This document shows positions 45,522-55,511 of a stretch of DNA of 64,000 nt, one piece after another. Numbering within the stretch: position 1 is the first letter of the stretch; every line of letters starts with the position of its first letter. The notes beneath the pieces were generated by a model. That model was given only the letters and a program-made list of their open reading frames with translations, was not told the DNA's origin and made no database searches. This DNA is from Rhizobium sp. R711 (lineage in GTDB: Bacteria > Pseudomonadota > Alphaproteobacteria > Rhizobiales > Rhizobiaceae), in the NCBI RefSeq assembly GCF_002211365.1, contig NZ_LOKZ01000038.1, forward strand, positions 1-64,000, in the 5' to 3' direction. Made by a program: the position numbers and the translations under genes.

Positions 45522-46423
45522 CTGTCGTCGGTCCCGGTGAAGTTCATTTCCTCGAGAATCCAGTTTCGAAATGCCTTGATCTTCGGAACGTTGCGACGGG
45601 TCTCCGGATAGGCCAGCCAGTAGTCTCGCCCGTCATTGGCCGTTAAGGCAAACGGCTGATAGAGCCGTCCCGCGGCAATGTCCTCCAGGAAGTGGCCGGG
45701 GCTGAGAATAGCGACGCCTTGGCCGGCCATCGCGATATTGGCGTCCAGTACCTGAGTGCCGAATTCATTCTTCGGAAACTTCTCCAGACCCGGGTTATCG
45801 ACATCGGCGGCATTGAACCACTGCAGCCACCACGGGTCCCGCGCACTTATCAGTGTCAGACGCAGCAGATCGGCGGGCGTGTTGATGCCGCCTGCCTTCT
45901 CGGCCAGCGCCGGACTCAACATCGGCGTGAAATCGAGACTCATGATCTTATGTGCGGTCAACCCCTGCCAGTCGCCCTTGCCCCAACGAATGGCGATATC
46001 GGCGGCCTCGCGATTGAAATCCACCAGCGATCCCGAGGTGATTAGCCGTACGGCGATATTTGGATGCTTCAACTGAAACGAGCCGATATGGCGTGACAAC
46101 CATTGTTGCGCAAAAGTGGCCGTCGAGTGGATGATCAGCGTGTCCTCGATCTGCTCGCGAACCGACGCCATCGCTTCATGCAACATCGCGAAGGCTTCTG
46201 TCACCTTGGGCGCCAACCGCTCGCCAGCGTCGGTCAGCGCGATCTGACGCGGACGCCGCAGAAAGAGCGGCTCTCCGATATTCTCCTCCAGCAGTTTTAC
46301 CTGGTAGCTGACGGCCGTTTGCGTCATGCCGAGCTCGTCGCCCGCCTTGGTGAAACTGCCGAGTCGCGCGACGGCCTCGAAGACCCGCAAGGCGTTCAAC
46401 GGAAACTGCTTCGACAGCTTCAT
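45518..46423 (-). CDS. LysR-family regulator, GcvA-like
   Basis: The 301-residue protein resembles GcvA-type LysR regulators: PLNALRVFEAVARLGSFTKAGDELGMTQTAVSYQVKLLE forms the HTH. DPWWLQWFNAADV and VLDANIAMAGQGVAIL are the usual C-terminal GcvA segments. It is divergent from a DUF1127 gene, a common rhizobial arrangement. Its target may include that gene or nearby purine genes. Effector unknown. Confidence 0.87.
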   Translation of the reverse strand: MKLSKQFPLNALRVFEAVARLGSFTKAGDELGMTQTAVSYQVKLLEENIGEPLFLRRPRQIALTDAGERLAPKVTEAFAMLHEAMASVREQIEDTLIIHSTATFAQQWLSRHIGSFQLKHPNIAVRLITSGSLVDFNREAADIAIRWGKGDWQGLTAHKIMSLDFTPMLSPALAEKAGGINTPADLLRLTLISARDPWWLQWFNAADVDNPGLEKFPKNEFGTQVLDANIAMAGQGVAILSPGHFLEDIAAGRLYQPFALTANDGRDYWLAYPETRRNVPKIKAFRNWILEEMNFTGTDDS

Positions 46424-46524
46424 GGATAAGCTCTCTTTATGCGTGCAGATGATCGTTCGATTGGAATTGCAGCATTTATAGGCGCAATCTGCAATCGAAT
46501 AGATCAGATTATTAAGGTGATGTC

Positions 46525-46728
46525 ATGGATTGCGCCGCAATCGAGCAGGACAAGCAAGCAAGGGCTGCCCGGGCTTCTAGTTGGCTGTCCGACCTTGGCC
46601 GGAGACTGCTGCGTCGGCTTTCGGGATGGGACAGGCTGGAACTCGAGGGTATGCCGGATCGCATCAAGCGCGACCTCGGTTTTATGGACGGGCGCGAGCC
46701 GCGCTGCGACATCGAGTTCCGGCGATAG
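46525..46728 (+). CDS. DUF1127 family small protein
   Basis: The 67-residue basic protein contains the YjiS-like DUF1127 signature LEGMPDRIKRDLGF after an amphipathic Arg-rich helix (LSDLGRRLLRRLSGWDRLEL). In Agrobacterium and Rhizobium such small proteins influence RNA turnover, phosphate handling and growth-phase transitions. It is divergent from the GcvA-like gene and is followed by a textbook terminator. The start ATG is near GTGATG. Confidence 0.8.
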   Translation: MDCAAIEQDKQARAARASSWLSDLGRRLLRRLSGWDRLELEGMPDRIKRDLGFMDGREPRCDIEFRR

Positions 46729-46745
46729 GCCGTGAGGCAGGGAGT

Positions 46746-46772
46746 GGCAGCACCCGAGGTGCTGCCCTTTTT
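46746..46772 (+). terminator. Intrinsic terminator of the DUF1127 gene
   Basis: A perfect 9-bp stem GGCAGCACC-CGA-GGTGCTGCC is followed directly by CTTTTT. It starts 17 bp past the DUF1127 stop and its T run reaches the xdhB stop codon on the other strand. Confidence 0.9.
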
Positions 46773-46773
46773 G

Positions 46774-49113
46774 TTAGGCTTTCTTCATTCGCTCGACGGC
46801 CATCAGTACGCGCTCGGGCGTTGCCGGTGCGTCGAGCCGAGGGCAGACCTTGTAGTTCGCAACACTGGCGATCGCCATCGAAAGCGCTTCCAGCACCGAA
46901 ATCGCCAGCATGAACGGCGGTTCGCCGACGGCTTTGGATCGGCCGATCGTATGTTCGGCATTCTCCGACCATTCCGCCAGCCGGACGTTGAAGCTCTTCG
47001 GGCGATCTGAGGCGAGGGGGATCTTGTAGGTCGAGGGTGCGTGCGTGCGCAGCCGACCCTTCTCGTCCCACCACAGCTCTTCCGTTGTCAGCCATCCCAT
47101 GCCCTGAACGAATGCCCCCTCGACCTGACCGATATCGATCGCCGGGTTCAGTGAGCGACCGACATCGTGGAGAATATCGGTCCGTTCGATCATGTATTCG
47201 CCGGTCAGCGTATCGATCGACACTTCCGAGCAGGCCGCGCCGTAGGAATAATAGTAGAACGGCGTGCCGCGGCCGGCCGCGCGATCCCAATGGATCTTGG
47301 GCGTCTTGTAGAAGCCCGCGGCGGAAAGCTGGATGCGGGCGAAATAGGCCTGCTTGATGAAATCGGGGAAGGCAAACTCCTTGTCGCCAACCCGGACGCG
47401 GTTCGGCAAGAAGACAACGTCCGTCGGCGGCACGCCCCATTTTTCGGCGGCAAAAGCGACCAGCCGCTCCTTGATCTGGCGGGCGGCATCGTAAGCCGCC
47501 ATGCCGTTAAGATCCGATCCTGACGATGCTGCCGTGGCCGAGGTGTTCGGGACCTTGCCTGTCGTCGTGGCCGTGATCTTTACTCGCTCGATGTCAACCT
47601 GGAAGCTGTCGGCCAGCACCTGCGCTACCTTCGTGTAGAGACCTTGGCCCATCTCCGTGCCGCCGTGGTTCAGGTGGATCGAGCCGTCCTGATAAACGTG
47701 AACGAGGGCGCCTGCCTGGTTGAAGGCGGTCATGGTGAAGGAGATGCCGAACTTCACCGGTGTCAGTGCAATGCCTTTGCGGATATAGCGGTTGTTGCGG
47801 TTGAACTCGACGATTGCGTTGCGGCGCGCCTGATAGTCGGCGCTTTCCTCAAGCTCATCGACGATGCGGCCGATTATGTTGCCCTCGACTTCCTGGTGGT
47901 AGGGGGTGAGCGTGCGACCCGAGCCGGGCTGTCCGTAGAAGTTCAGTTTGCGGACATCGAGCGGGTCCTTGCCGACGGCGTAGGCAATTTCCTCGATGAA
48001 GCGTTCCGCACCGAGCATGCCCTGCGGACCGCCGAAACCGCGGAAGGCGGTGTTCGAGACGGTGTGAGTCTTCAGCGGCTTCGATACCAGGTGAACATGC
48101 GGGTAGAAGTAGCTGGAATCCGCATGGAACAGTGCGCGGTCGGTGACAGGCCCCGAGAGATCCGAAGAGAAGCCGCATCGGGCGGCGTAGGTCGCTTCGA
48201 CTGCGTGGATCCGCCCGTCGTCGTCGAAGCCAAGTTCGTAATCGACAAGAAAATCGTGGCGCTTGCCGGTTGCGGCCATATCCTCGTCGCGGTCGGGCCG
48301 GAACTTAATCGCACGCTTCAGCTTCTTGGCGGCGACTGCGGCAAGGGCTGCGAACTGGTTGCCCTGTGTCTCCTTGCCGCCGAAGCCGCCACCCATGCGG
48401 CGGACATTCACCGTTACCGCGTTCGACGGGATATCGAGGACGTGGCCGACGATATGCTGGATCTCGCTTGGATGCTGGGTTGACGACCAGACAGTAACCT
48501 CGTCATCTTCGCCGGGGATCGCCATGGCGATATGGCTTTCGAGATAGAAATGCTCCTGGCCGCCGATGCGCATCTGGCTCTTGAGACGCCGCGGCGCGTT
48601 TTCCATTTCCGTCTTCGCATCGCCGCGTTGCAGGGTCATGGGTGTGATGACGAGCGGGCTGCCGTTGGCAAGCGCGCCATCGATATCGCTCCAGTGCGGC
48701 AGATCGCGATATTCGATTTTCGCCTTACGGGCCGCTCGCCGCGCAATTTCGCGCGTTTCGGCAATGACGGCGAAGATCGGCTGGTTGTGGAATTCGACCT
48801 TTTTCTCGGCGAGCAACGGTTCGTCATGGCTGCCGTTGGAACTGACGTCGTTGACGCCTGGGACGTCCTTGCCGGTGAACACCCAGATGATGCCCGGTGT
48901 TGCTTCGACCTCCGAGAGGTCCATGCTGACGATCTCGGCGTGCGCCCGGTCGGACAGGCCCAAAGCGCCGTGCAGCAGGTCGACAGGCTCAGGAAGATCG
49001 TCGATGTAGTCGGCAGAGCCAGTCACATGCTTGTGCGCGGAATCGTGGCGCTGCGCGTCGTGCATCGCGCCGTTGATGATGAATTTGGGATCGGCGAAGC
49101 TCGACTTGTCCAT
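46774..49113 (-). CDS. xdhB: Xanthine dehydrogenase molybdopterin-binding subunit
   Basis: The 779-residue large subunit holds the molybdenum cofactor and oxidises hypoxanthine/xanthine to urate. Signatures include HKHVTGSADYIDDLPEP near the N-terminus, RMGGGFGGKETQ, AFRGFGGPQGM, NHGGTEMGQGLYTKVAQV and VGEPPFMLAISV with the catalytic Glu. It overlaps the xdhA stop by one base. It ends the bdhA-xdhA-xdhB operon; an xdhC gene for cofactor insertion is not found downstream. Confidence 0.95.
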   Translation of the reverse strand: MDKSSFADPKFIINGAMHDAQRHDSAHKHVTGSADYIDDLPEPVDLLHGALGLSDRAHAEIVSMDLSEVEATPGIIWVFTGKDVPGVNDVSSNGSHDEPLLAEKKVEFHNQPIFAVIAETREIARRAARKAKIEYRDLPHWSDIDGALANGSPLVITPMTLQRGDAKTEMENAPRRLKSQMRIGGQEHFYLESHIAMAIPGEDDEVTVWSSTQHPSEIQHIVGHVLDIPSNAVTVNVRRMGGGFGGKETQGNQFAALAAVAAKKLKRAIKFRPDRDEDMAATGKRHDFLVDYELGFDDDGRIHAVEATYAARCGFSSDLSGPVTDRALFHADSSYFYPHVHLVSKPLKTHTVSNTAFRGFGGPQGMLGAERFIEEIAYAVGKDPLDVRKLNFYGQPGSGRTLTPYHQEVEGNIIGRIVDELEESADYQARRNAIVEFNRNNRYIRKGIALTPVKFGISFTMTAFNQAGALVHVYQDGSIHLNHGGTEMGQGLYTKVAQVLADSFQVDIERVKITATTTGKVPNTSATAASSGSDLNGMAAYDAARQIKERLVAFAAEKWGVPPTDVVFLPNRVRVGDKEFAFPDFIKQAYFARIQLSAAGFYKTPKIHWDRAAGRGTPFYYYSYGAACSEVSIDTLTGEYMIERTDILHDVGRSLNPAIDIGQVEGAFVQGMGWLTTEELWWDEKGRLRTHAPSTYKIPLASDRPKSFNVRLAEWSENAEHTIGRSKAVGEPPFMLAISVLEALSMAIASVANYKVCPRLDAPATPERVLMAVERMKKA

Positions 49114-50579
49114 TATGCCACCTCTTCGAAGCGGTGGAGTTCAGCCGGCGTTCCTGATGTTTCCAGGAAAAAGCGCGTCAACAGATTTTTCGCCGTCAGT
49201 TGGCGGTATTCGGCCGTTGCGCGCCAGTCGGTCAGCGGCTGGAAGTCGGCGTCGAATTCTGCCCGGGCCGCCTCGATGGTCTGTTCGGTCCAGGGTTTGC
49301 CCATCAGCGCGTTCTCGACATGGCGCGCGCGCTTCGGCGTTGCTGCCATGCCGCCAAAGGCGATCCGGATGTCGTTGACGTCGCCTTCGTCGTCCAGCGT
49401 GAGATAGAATGCTCCGAGAACCGCGGTGATGTCCTCATCACGGCGCTTGGTGACTTTGTAGACCGCAAATTGCGTGTCCTCGGCAGGATAGGGCACGAAG
49501 ATGCTCTCTACGAATTCACCGGGGCGCCGATCCTGCTTGCCGTAAGCGATGAAGAAGTCCTCAAGCCGCAGCATGCGCGCTCCGTCCAGAGACCGCAGCG
49601 TCACGGTGGCGCCAAGGGCAATCAAGGGCGGTGGCGTGTCGCCGATCGGCGAGCCATTCGCGATATTGCCGCCGATCGTGCCCATGTTGCGCACCTGATC
49701 CCCGCCGATGCGGTTGATGAGACGGCCAAGTGTAGGCACCTTCCTGGCGATGGTCTCGAAGGCGCGGCTGTAGGTGACGCCTGCGCCGATCGTGAAGCCG
49801 CCATCGCCTGCGGTGATCGATTGCAGATCGGTCAGATGGTTGATGAAGACAACCGGATCCAAGGCACGCATCTGCTTGGTTACCCAAAGCCCGACATCGG
49901 TCGATCCCGCGACGATGGTGGCCGCAGGCTCTTCGGCCAGCACACGCGCCAGCGCGTCCGGCGATCCCGGGAGGACGAGCCGGCCCTCTGCCGTCGCGAT
50001 CGAGATGGTCTCGCTGTTCCGCATCGCCCACAGGCGCGAGATGATTTCGGAGCGGGTCTTCTCGAGCGGGTCGAAGAGCGCGCTCGGACGGGTGTGACTC
50101 ACCTGCTCGGCGGCCTTCACGATCGGCTCATAACCGGTACAACGACAGAGATTGCCTTGCAGCGCCTTTTCGATGTCGGCGCGGCTCGGCTTGTCGTTGG
50201 AAAGCCAAAGGCCATACATCGACATGATGAAGCCCGGCGTGCAGAACCCACACTGCGAACCGTGGCAATCGACCATTGCTTGCTGCACCGGATGCAGCGT
50301 GCCGTCCTTGGCAGCCAGATGCTCGACGGTAACGACATGGGTGGCGTTCAGCGATCCCATGAAGCGGATGCAGGCATTGACGGACTCATAGTGCAGTTTG
50401 CCGTCGATCAGCCGTCCGACGAGGACGGTGCACGCGCCACAATCGCCTTCCGCGCATCCTTCCTTCGTGCCGGTCAGCCGGCGCTTCAACCGGAGATAGT
50501 CGAGAAGCGTCTCAGTCGGCCGGACATCGCCAAGCGTGACGTCCTCGCCATTCAGGATGAAGCGGATGCTGTCGGTCAT
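49113..50579 (-). CDS. xdhA: Xanthine dehydrogenase small subunit (2Fe-2S, FAD)
   Basis: The 488-residue subunit carries electrons from molybdenum to NAD. Two 2Fe-2S clusters are visible: the plant-ferredoxin type CAEGDCGACTVLVG and the helical type CGFCTPGF with CRCTGYEP. The FAD domain follows, with AGSTDVGLWVTKQ and the GTIGGNIANGSPIGD loop. Its start is 33 bp after bdhA and it overlaps xdhB by one base. Confidence 0.95.
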   Translation of the reverse strand: MTDSIRFILNGEDVTLGDVRPTETLLDYLRLKRRLTGTKEGCAEGDCGACTVLVGRLIDGKLHYESVNACIRFMGSLNATHVVTVEHLAAKDGTLHPVQQAMVDCHGSQCGFCTPGFIMSMYGLWLSNDKPSRADIEKALQGNLCRCTGYEPIVKAAEQVSHTRPSALFDPLEKTRSEIISRLWAMRNSETISIATAEGRLVLPGSPDALARVLAEEPAATIVAGSTDVGLWVTKQMRALDPVVFINHLTDLQSITAGDGGFTIGAGVTYSRAFETIARKVPTLGRLINRIGGDQVRNMGTIGGNIANGSPIGDTPPPLIALGATVTLRSLDGARMLRLEDFFIAYGKQDRRPGEFVESIFVPYPAEDTQFAVYKVTKRRDEDITAVLGAFYLTLDDEGDVNDIRIAFGGMAATPKRARHVENALMGKPWTEQTIEAARAEFDADFQPLTDWRATAEYRQLTAKNLLTRFFLETSGTPAELHRFEEVA

Positions 50580-50612
50580 ATCGTTCCCAGGTTTTATCTT
50601 TGTTTTGAATGG

Positions 50613-51389
50613 TTATGCCGCGGTCCAGCCACCGTCAATCGAGATATGGGTCCCGGTCACTTGCCGGGCTTCGTCGCTTGCGAGGTAGAGGGCCAGCGCG
50701 CCAATCTCTTCCGCCTTGACGAACTCATGCGTCGGCTGGGCCTTGAGGATCACCTCGGTTTTGACCTGTTCCTCGGTCATGCCGCGTGCCTTGGCCGTAT
50801 CTGGTATCTGTTTCTCGACGAGGGGCGTCAGCACATAGCCCGGGCAGATCGCGTTCACGGTCACGCCAAATTCGGCAAGTTCGAGCGCCGCGGTCTTCGT
50901 CAGGCCTAATATACCATGCTTTGCCGCGACATAGGCGGATTTGAACGGCGACGCGACCAGGCCGTGCGCGGAGGCTATGTTGATGATGCGGCCCTGCTTC
51001 TTCGCCTTCATCAGCGGAATCGCCGCCCGCATCGTATGAAACGAACTGGAGAGGTTGATGGCTATGATCTGGTCCCACTTTTCGATCGGGAAATCTTCGA
51101 TCTTCTCGACATGCTGAATGCCGGCATTGTTGACCAGCACATCCACACTGCCGAAGGTCTTTGCCGCTGTCTCTATCAGATCCGCGATTTCAGCCGGCTT
51201 CGTCATGTCCGCCGGATGATGGATCACCTTCGCCTTCGAGACTGATTCAAGGTTCTCGATTATCGCCTTGATTTCCTCGGACTTTCCGAAGCCGTTGATG
51301 ACGATGTTGTCGCCCTTGCCGACAAAGGCTGTCGCAATCGCAAGCCCGATGCCGCTGGTGGATCCGGTTACGACGACTGTTCTGGCCAT
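50613..51389 (-). CDS. bdhA: D-3-hydroxybutyrate dehydrogenase
   Basis: The 258-residue SDR enzyme interconverts D-3-hydroxybutyrate and acetoacetate in PHB carbon use. Features are [32 protein letters not shown], catalytic Ser/Tyr/Lys in [21 protein letters not shown], and [16 protein letters not shown], all standard for BdhA. In Sinorhizobium bdhA shares an operon with xdhA2-xdhB2, exactly as here, and is followed by those genes. It is divergent from glpK. Confidence 0.93.
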   Translation of the reverse strand: MARTVVVTGSTSGIGLAIATAFVGKGDNIVINGFGKSEEIKAIIENLESVSKAKVIHHPADMTKPAEIADLIETAAKTFGSVDVLVNNAGIQHVEKIEDFPIEKWDQIIAINLSSSFHTMRAAIPLMKAKKQGRIINIASAHGLVASPFKSAYVAAKHGILGLTKTAALELAEFGVTVNAICPGYVLTPLVEKQIPDTAKARGMTEEQVKTEVILKAQPTHEFVKAEEIGALALYLASDEARQVTGTHISIDGGWTAA

Positions 51390-51565
51390 TCTCTTCTCCT
51401 CAAGCCTTTTTGCGACGCAATAGAGGTGAGGTTATGCGCAAAGCATCGCTGCTGGCAATTGCGCTGCTGCCAAATCTCTTGTGTCGAAGAGGGGCTGGGT
51501 GCTTTCCTCGCTTGCCCTCCTGTCCTATTGATTTTTCCCGACAATCACGATCAGCGGGGGCAGGC

Positions 51566-53059
51566 ATGAGCGGATATGTTCTGGCAATCGATCAGGGGAC
51601 GACATCGACACGGGCGATCGTCTTCGACGGTAAGATGCAGATCGCCGGTGCGGGCCAGAAGGAATTCCGCCAGATTTACCCGCAATCCGGCTGGGTCGAG
51701 CATGATCCCGAGGAAATCTGGGATTCCGTTGTCTCGACCATCAAGATGGCGATCCGCGAGGCGAGGATCGAGGCAAAGGACATTGCGGCGCTCGGCATTA
51801 CCAACCAGCGCGAGACCGTTGTCGTCTGGGAGCGCGAGAGCGGCAAGCCGATCCATAACGCGATCGTCTGGCAAGACAGGCGCACGGCTAGCTACTGCGA
51901 CAAGCTGAAGAGGCAGGATCTCGAAAAGACCTTCACCAAGAAAACCGGCCTTCTCCTCGATCCGTATTTTTCCGGCACCAAGCTTTCGTGGCTGCTCGCG
52001 AACGTCAAGGGCGCGCGGGCGCGCGCCGCGAAGGGTGAGTTGTGCTTCGGCACGGTCGATACCTTCCTGATCTGGCGGCTGACCGGCGGCAAGATGTTCG
52101 CGACCGATGCGACGAACGCCTCCCGCACACTGATGTACAACATTGCCGACAACACCTGGGACAAGGATCTGCTCGATATCTTGCGGGTTCCGGCGGCGAT
52201 GCTACCCGAGGTGAAGGATTGTGCCGACGATTTCGGTACGACGGAGAAGGCTATCCTCGGAGCGGAGATCCCGATCCTCGGCGTTGCTGGCGACCAGCAT
52301 GCCGCGACCATCGGGCAGGCTTGCTTCGAGCCCGGTATGATGAAGTCGACCTACGGCACCGGTTGCTTTGCGCTGCTCAACACCGGCAGTGATATGGTTC
52401 GCTCGAAGAACCGACTGCTGACGACGATCGCCTATCGGCTGAACGGCGAGACGACCTATGCGCTCGAGGGGTCGATCTTTATCGCGGGCGCGGCCGTGCA
52501 GTGGCTTCGTGACGGGCTTGGCATCATCGATACGGCCTCGCGTACCGGCGAGCTCGCCGACGCCGCCGATCCGACGCAAGAGGTCTATCTCGTTCCGGCC
52601 TTCACCGGCCTTGGCGCGCCGCATTGGGATGCGAATGCCCGGGGCGCGATTTTCGGGCTGACGCGCAATAGTGGCCCGAAGGAATTTGCTCGCGCCGCGC
52701 TCGAGGCTGTCTGCTACCAGTCGCGTGATCTGCTCGACGCCATGCACAAGGATTGGAAGGGCGGCGTGGAGAGCACTGTTCTTCGCGTCGATGGCGGTAT
52801 GGTCGCTTCCGACTGGACGATGCAGCGGCTTGCCGACATTCTCGACGCGCCCGTCGACCGGCCGGTCATCCTCGAAACCACGGCGCTTGGCGCCGCATGG
52901 CTTGCCGGCAGCCGGGCCGGCGTCTGGCCGGATCGCGTCGGCTTTGCCAAGAGCTGGAAGTGCAACCGCCGTTTTGAACCCGAGATGGATGAGAAGACGC
53001 GTGTGGCAAAGCTCAAGGGGTGGCGTAGTGCCGTCAAGCGTACGCTCGCCGACCTGTGA
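51566..53059 (+). CDS. glpK: Glycerol kinase
   Basis: The 497-residue FGGY-family kinase phosphorylates glycerol to glycerol-3-phosphate. The N-terminus [19 protein letters not shown] binds [37 protein letters not shown] with [13 protein letters not shown], and the FGGY region [22 protein letters not shown] complete the signatures. The true start is the ATG at 51566 just after a GGGGG run; an open frame of 52 codons upstream is not homologous. It is divergent from bdhA. Confidence 0.95.
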   Translation: MSGYVLAIDQGTTSTRAIVFDGKMQIAGAGQKEFRQIYPQSGWVEHDPEEIWDSVVSTIKMAIREARIEAKDIAALGITNQRETVVVWERESGKPIHNAIVWQDRRTASYCDKLKRQDLEKTFTKKTGLLLDPYFSGTKLSWLLANVKGARARAAKGELCFGTVDTFLIWRLTGGKMFATDATNASRTLMYNIADNTWDKDLLDILRVPAAMLPEVKDCADDFGTTEKAILGAEIPILGVAGDQHAATIGQACFEPGMMKSTYGTGCFALLNTGSDMVRSKNRLLTTIAYRLNGETTYALEGSIFIAGAAVQWLRDGLGIIDTASRTGELADAADPTQEVYLVPAFTGLGAPHWDANARGAIFGLTRNSGPKEFARAALEAVCYQSRDLLDAMHKDWKGGVESTVLRVDGGMVASDWTMQRLADILDAPVDRPVILETTALGAAWLAGSRAGVWPDRVGFAKSWKCNRRFEPEMDEKTRVAKLKGWRSAVKRTLADL

Positions 53060-53181
53060 CGCGCGCGGGTCCCGCTTGGTTGGGATCAGGCATCTTTTCT
53101 GTATGGTCGCCAATTCGCTGCGCCGTGGCGTGGCGGTTTCGATCGAGCGTGCCGTCTAGCTCCACGTCCGAGCAGGCCGGT

Positions 53182-53715
53182 TTACTTGCCAAGTCCCACG
53201 ACGAGGCGGGCGAGATCGATCTGACCACTCGTTCCCGTCTTCTCGAAAACCGTGTGGAGTTGAGCGCGGACCGTGCCGACGGAGACGTTTCGGGCCTTGG
53301 CGACAACTTCCACACTCTGACCAAGCCCGATCTCGCGCGCGACGCTGGCCTCGGCAGGCGTCAGGTCGAACAGACCTGCAAGGAGGCCGTCATCGACCTT
53401 AGCATCCCTGATCGCCGACGTTATCACAAGAAGCAGGTCCGCAGCGGCGAAAATGTCATGGGCCTCGCCGGCGATCGGCAATGCATGGACGACCATTCCC
53501 ACGTGTTGTTCGTCGGCAGCGATCGGAAAGGATCCGCCCAACTTCACGACGCCGGCCTCGATCAGCGCCTCCCAACGGGCTTCCGTGGTTCGCTGTGCAA
53601 AAACCAGCCTGTGCCGCGAGTCGCGGATGACCTCCGGTATCAGCCTACTGAAGCCGCTGTTGGCATGAGCGACAGCGGGTAACGCTATCAACAGCACCAG
53701 AGAAATCGACCGCAT
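53182..53715 (-). CDS. Short LuxR-type HTH protein with a signal-peptide-like N-terminus
   Basis: The 177-residue protein ends with a LuxR-type helix-turn-helix (DLTPAEASVAREIGLGQSVEVVAKARNVSVGTVRAQLHTVFEKTGTSG). The family usually has about 370 residues; this one keeps only the second half. Its N-terminus MRSISLVLLIALPAVAHANSG scores by eye as a secretion signal or the remnant of a PAS beta strand. The ATG at 53715 follows AGGAGGAGG, so this short form is probably translated. It may be a truncated regulator. The function is not known. Confidence 0.6.
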   Translation of the reverse strand: MRSISLVLLIALPAVAHANSGFSRLIPEVIRDSRHRLVFAQRTTEARWEALIEAGVVKLGGSFPIAADEQHVGMVVHALPIAGEAHDIFAAADLLLVITSAIRDAKVDDGLLAGLFDLTPAEASVAREIGLGQSVEVVAKARNVSVGTVRAQLHTVFEKTGTSGQIDLARLVVGLGK

Positions 53716-53799
53716 TTCCTCCTCCTGTCGCTTGATATCCGGTATCGGGCCCACAACCCATCAATCAAAACAGAATAACGAGGCATTAGCCACGGCGCA

Positions 53800-53815
53800 T
53801 ATATCAAGTGATATA
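53800..53815. promoter_or_regulatory. AT-rich inverted repeat upstream of the LuxR-type gene
   Basis: TATATC-AAGT-GATATA is a perfect dyad 85 bp upstream of the LuxR-type start. It could be its own operator or that of the divergent MYG1 gene. The rest of 53716-53994 shows nothing else that I recognise. Confidence 0.35.
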
Positions 53816-53994
53816 GACCACCGCAGAGCACGAAGTCCGGCGGATGCCGGCGAGGGCGCCGTCGTGTAGGTTGCCGCTTTTCGATCGCGAACCAAAAAGG
53901 GAATTGGGCCAATGACGGGTTGAGATGGCAGCCAGCAAGGGTTATGTGCTGCCGACCGCAAGCGGCCGTCGCAAACAACAAGGCGCATCCTGGC

Positions 53995-54936
53995 ATGACA
54001 CCAGATTTCCTCGTCACCCATTCCGGTGGTTTCCATGCCGACGAAGTGCTGTCGAGCGTCATCCTGACTCGGCTTTTCCCGCAGGCCCGTCTGATCCGCA
54101 GCCGGGCACCAGAGTGGATCACGCCAGGCGCCGATCGCATCATCTATGACGTCGGCGGCGGATATGACCCCGCTGTGCGTCTCTTCGACCACCATCAGCG
54201 CGGTGCGCCGCTGCGTGGGGATGGGCAGCCCTACAGCTCGTTCGGTCTGATATGGAAGCACTACGGTCGCGACTACCTGGTTGCCACAGGTGTTCCCGAA
54301 ACCCACGTCGAGGCATTGCATGCCTCGTTTGATCTCGCCTTTGTGCTGCCGATCGATCTGACGGATAACGGCGCGCTCAGCCCGTCGGGACCGCTGGCCG
54401 GATTGACGTTGCCGGCCTTGCTTGAAACCTTGAAGCCGGTGTTCGACGAGACTGATCCGGATGCCGACGATCGCAGATTTCAGGACGCAGTGGTCATCGC
54501 CCGCAGTTTGGTCGAGGCGAAGATCGCCCAAAGCGCTGCGAAATTGCGGGCCGAGGCGCTTGTCCTGCAGGCAATCGTGCGTACGGGACCGGGGCGCGTC
54601 CTCGAACTTCCGACTGGAATGCCTTTCCGTCCTGCGATCGTAAAGGCCGGCGCCGATCATCTTCTCTTTGTCGTTCACCCGCGCGAAAGGGATTGGTGTG
54701 TGACCGGCATTCGCCGTGGGGACGAGGGGTTTGAGCTTCGAGCGGATCTGCCGGCTGCCTGGGCCGGCCTGACCAATCACGATCTGGAGGCTGTTTGCGG
54801 CGTGGAAGGCGCAACGTTCTGCCACAACGGCCGCTTCGTTGCGGCAGCCAAGACCCGCGAGGCCGCATTGGCTATGGCTGAGTTGGCGGTGCAGGAAGCC
54901 GTTGCCGTCGGCTCGGTCCAAACGGATGGGAACTGA
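53995..54936 (+). CDS. MYG1 family protein (UPF0160)
   Basis: The 313-residue protein belongs to the MYG1/GAMM1 family, which shares the DHH phosphoesterase fold and acts as a 3'-5' RNA exonuclease in eukaryotes. Conserved motifs are LVTHSGGFHADEVLSSVIL, IIYDVGGGYDP, LFDHHQRGAP and SSFGLIWKHYG, with metal-ligand His and Asp residues. The C-terminal half has RPAIVKAGADHLLFVVHPRE and a terminal GRFVAAAKTREAALAMAE. The start is at 53995 because an ATG 25 codons upstream is outside the family homology. Confidence 0.85.
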   Translation: MTPDFLVTHSGGFHADEVLSSVILTRLFPQARLIRSRAPEWITPGADRIIYDVGGGYDPAVRLFDHHQRGAPLRGDGQPYSSFGLIWKHYGRDYLVATGVPETHVEALHASFDLAFVLPIDLTDNGALSPSGPLAGLTLPALLETLKPVFDETDPDADDRRFQDAVVIARSLVEAKIAQSAAKLRAEALVLQAIVRTGPGRVLELPTGMPFRPAIVKAGADHLLFVVHPRERDWCVTGIRRGDEGFELRADLPAAWAGLTNHDLEAVCGVEGATFCHNGRFVAAAKTREAALAMAELAVQEAVAVGSVQTDGN

Positions 54937-55136
54937 GGTAGCGTAACGCTTCTCAGGCTGGTGGTCTTCATCTGAGAGGGTAGCGGCGTACGCGCCGTCT
55001 GCTTGGTCTCATATCGCGTTCGCCATTCTTGCTGCTCCTGGGGACACTCAGCATCTCCTTCCGCATGCTACAATTTTTTGCTGCGTCCTGTCGGATGTCG
55101 CGCTACTCCTTCGTCATTCGGGAAGAGGAGTAAGAC

Positions 55137-55511
55137 ATGCTTTATGCAATCCTTTGTTACGCCAATGAAGAGACCGTATTCTCCTGGACCAAGGAGGAGG
55201 AGGACGCCGTGATGGCGAAGCTCTACGCTGTCCAGGCACCCTTGGCAGAACGCGGCAAGCTTGGCCCTGTCGGCCGGCTGATGCCAACGACGGCGGCGAC
55301 GACCGTGCGTAAAGGCAAGGAAGAACCGCTCGTTCTTGACGGTCCCTTCGCGGAAACGAAGGAAGCGCTTCTCGGTTTCTACGTCGTTGATTTCGATACT
55401 CTGGAGGAGGCCGTCGCCTTCTCCAAGGAGCTTTCCACCGTCAATCCTGGTTCCACCTCTTATGAAATTCGGCCGTTCTACGTGTTCCGGCCGGGAGCTT
55501 CTGCGACATGA
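55137..55511 (+). CDS. YCII-related DGPF-domain protein
   Basis: The 124-residue protein has a YCII-like fold with the diagnostic LVLDGPFAETKEALLGFYVV. DGPF proteins are encoded next to ECF42 sigma factors and are thought to act with them, though their biochemistry is unknown. The ribosome binding site is GAGGAG before the ATG. Its stop overlaps the sigma factor start by 4 bp. Confidence 0.85.
   Translation: MLYAILCYANEETVFSWTKEEEDAVMAKLYAVQAPLAERGKLGPVGRLMPTTAATTVRKGKEEPLVLDGPFAETKEALLGFYVVDFDTLEEAVAFSKELSTVNPGSTSYEIRPFYVFRPGASAT

Noticed and set aside
49200-50909. 569-codon plus-strand frame opposite xdhA
   Set aside because: XdhA iron-sulfur and FAD motifs fix the coding strand. The frame also runs into bdhA.
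51410-51565. N-terminal extension of glycerol kinase
   Set aside because: The 52 extra codons are not similar to GlpK; the conserved protein starts at the ATG at 51566.
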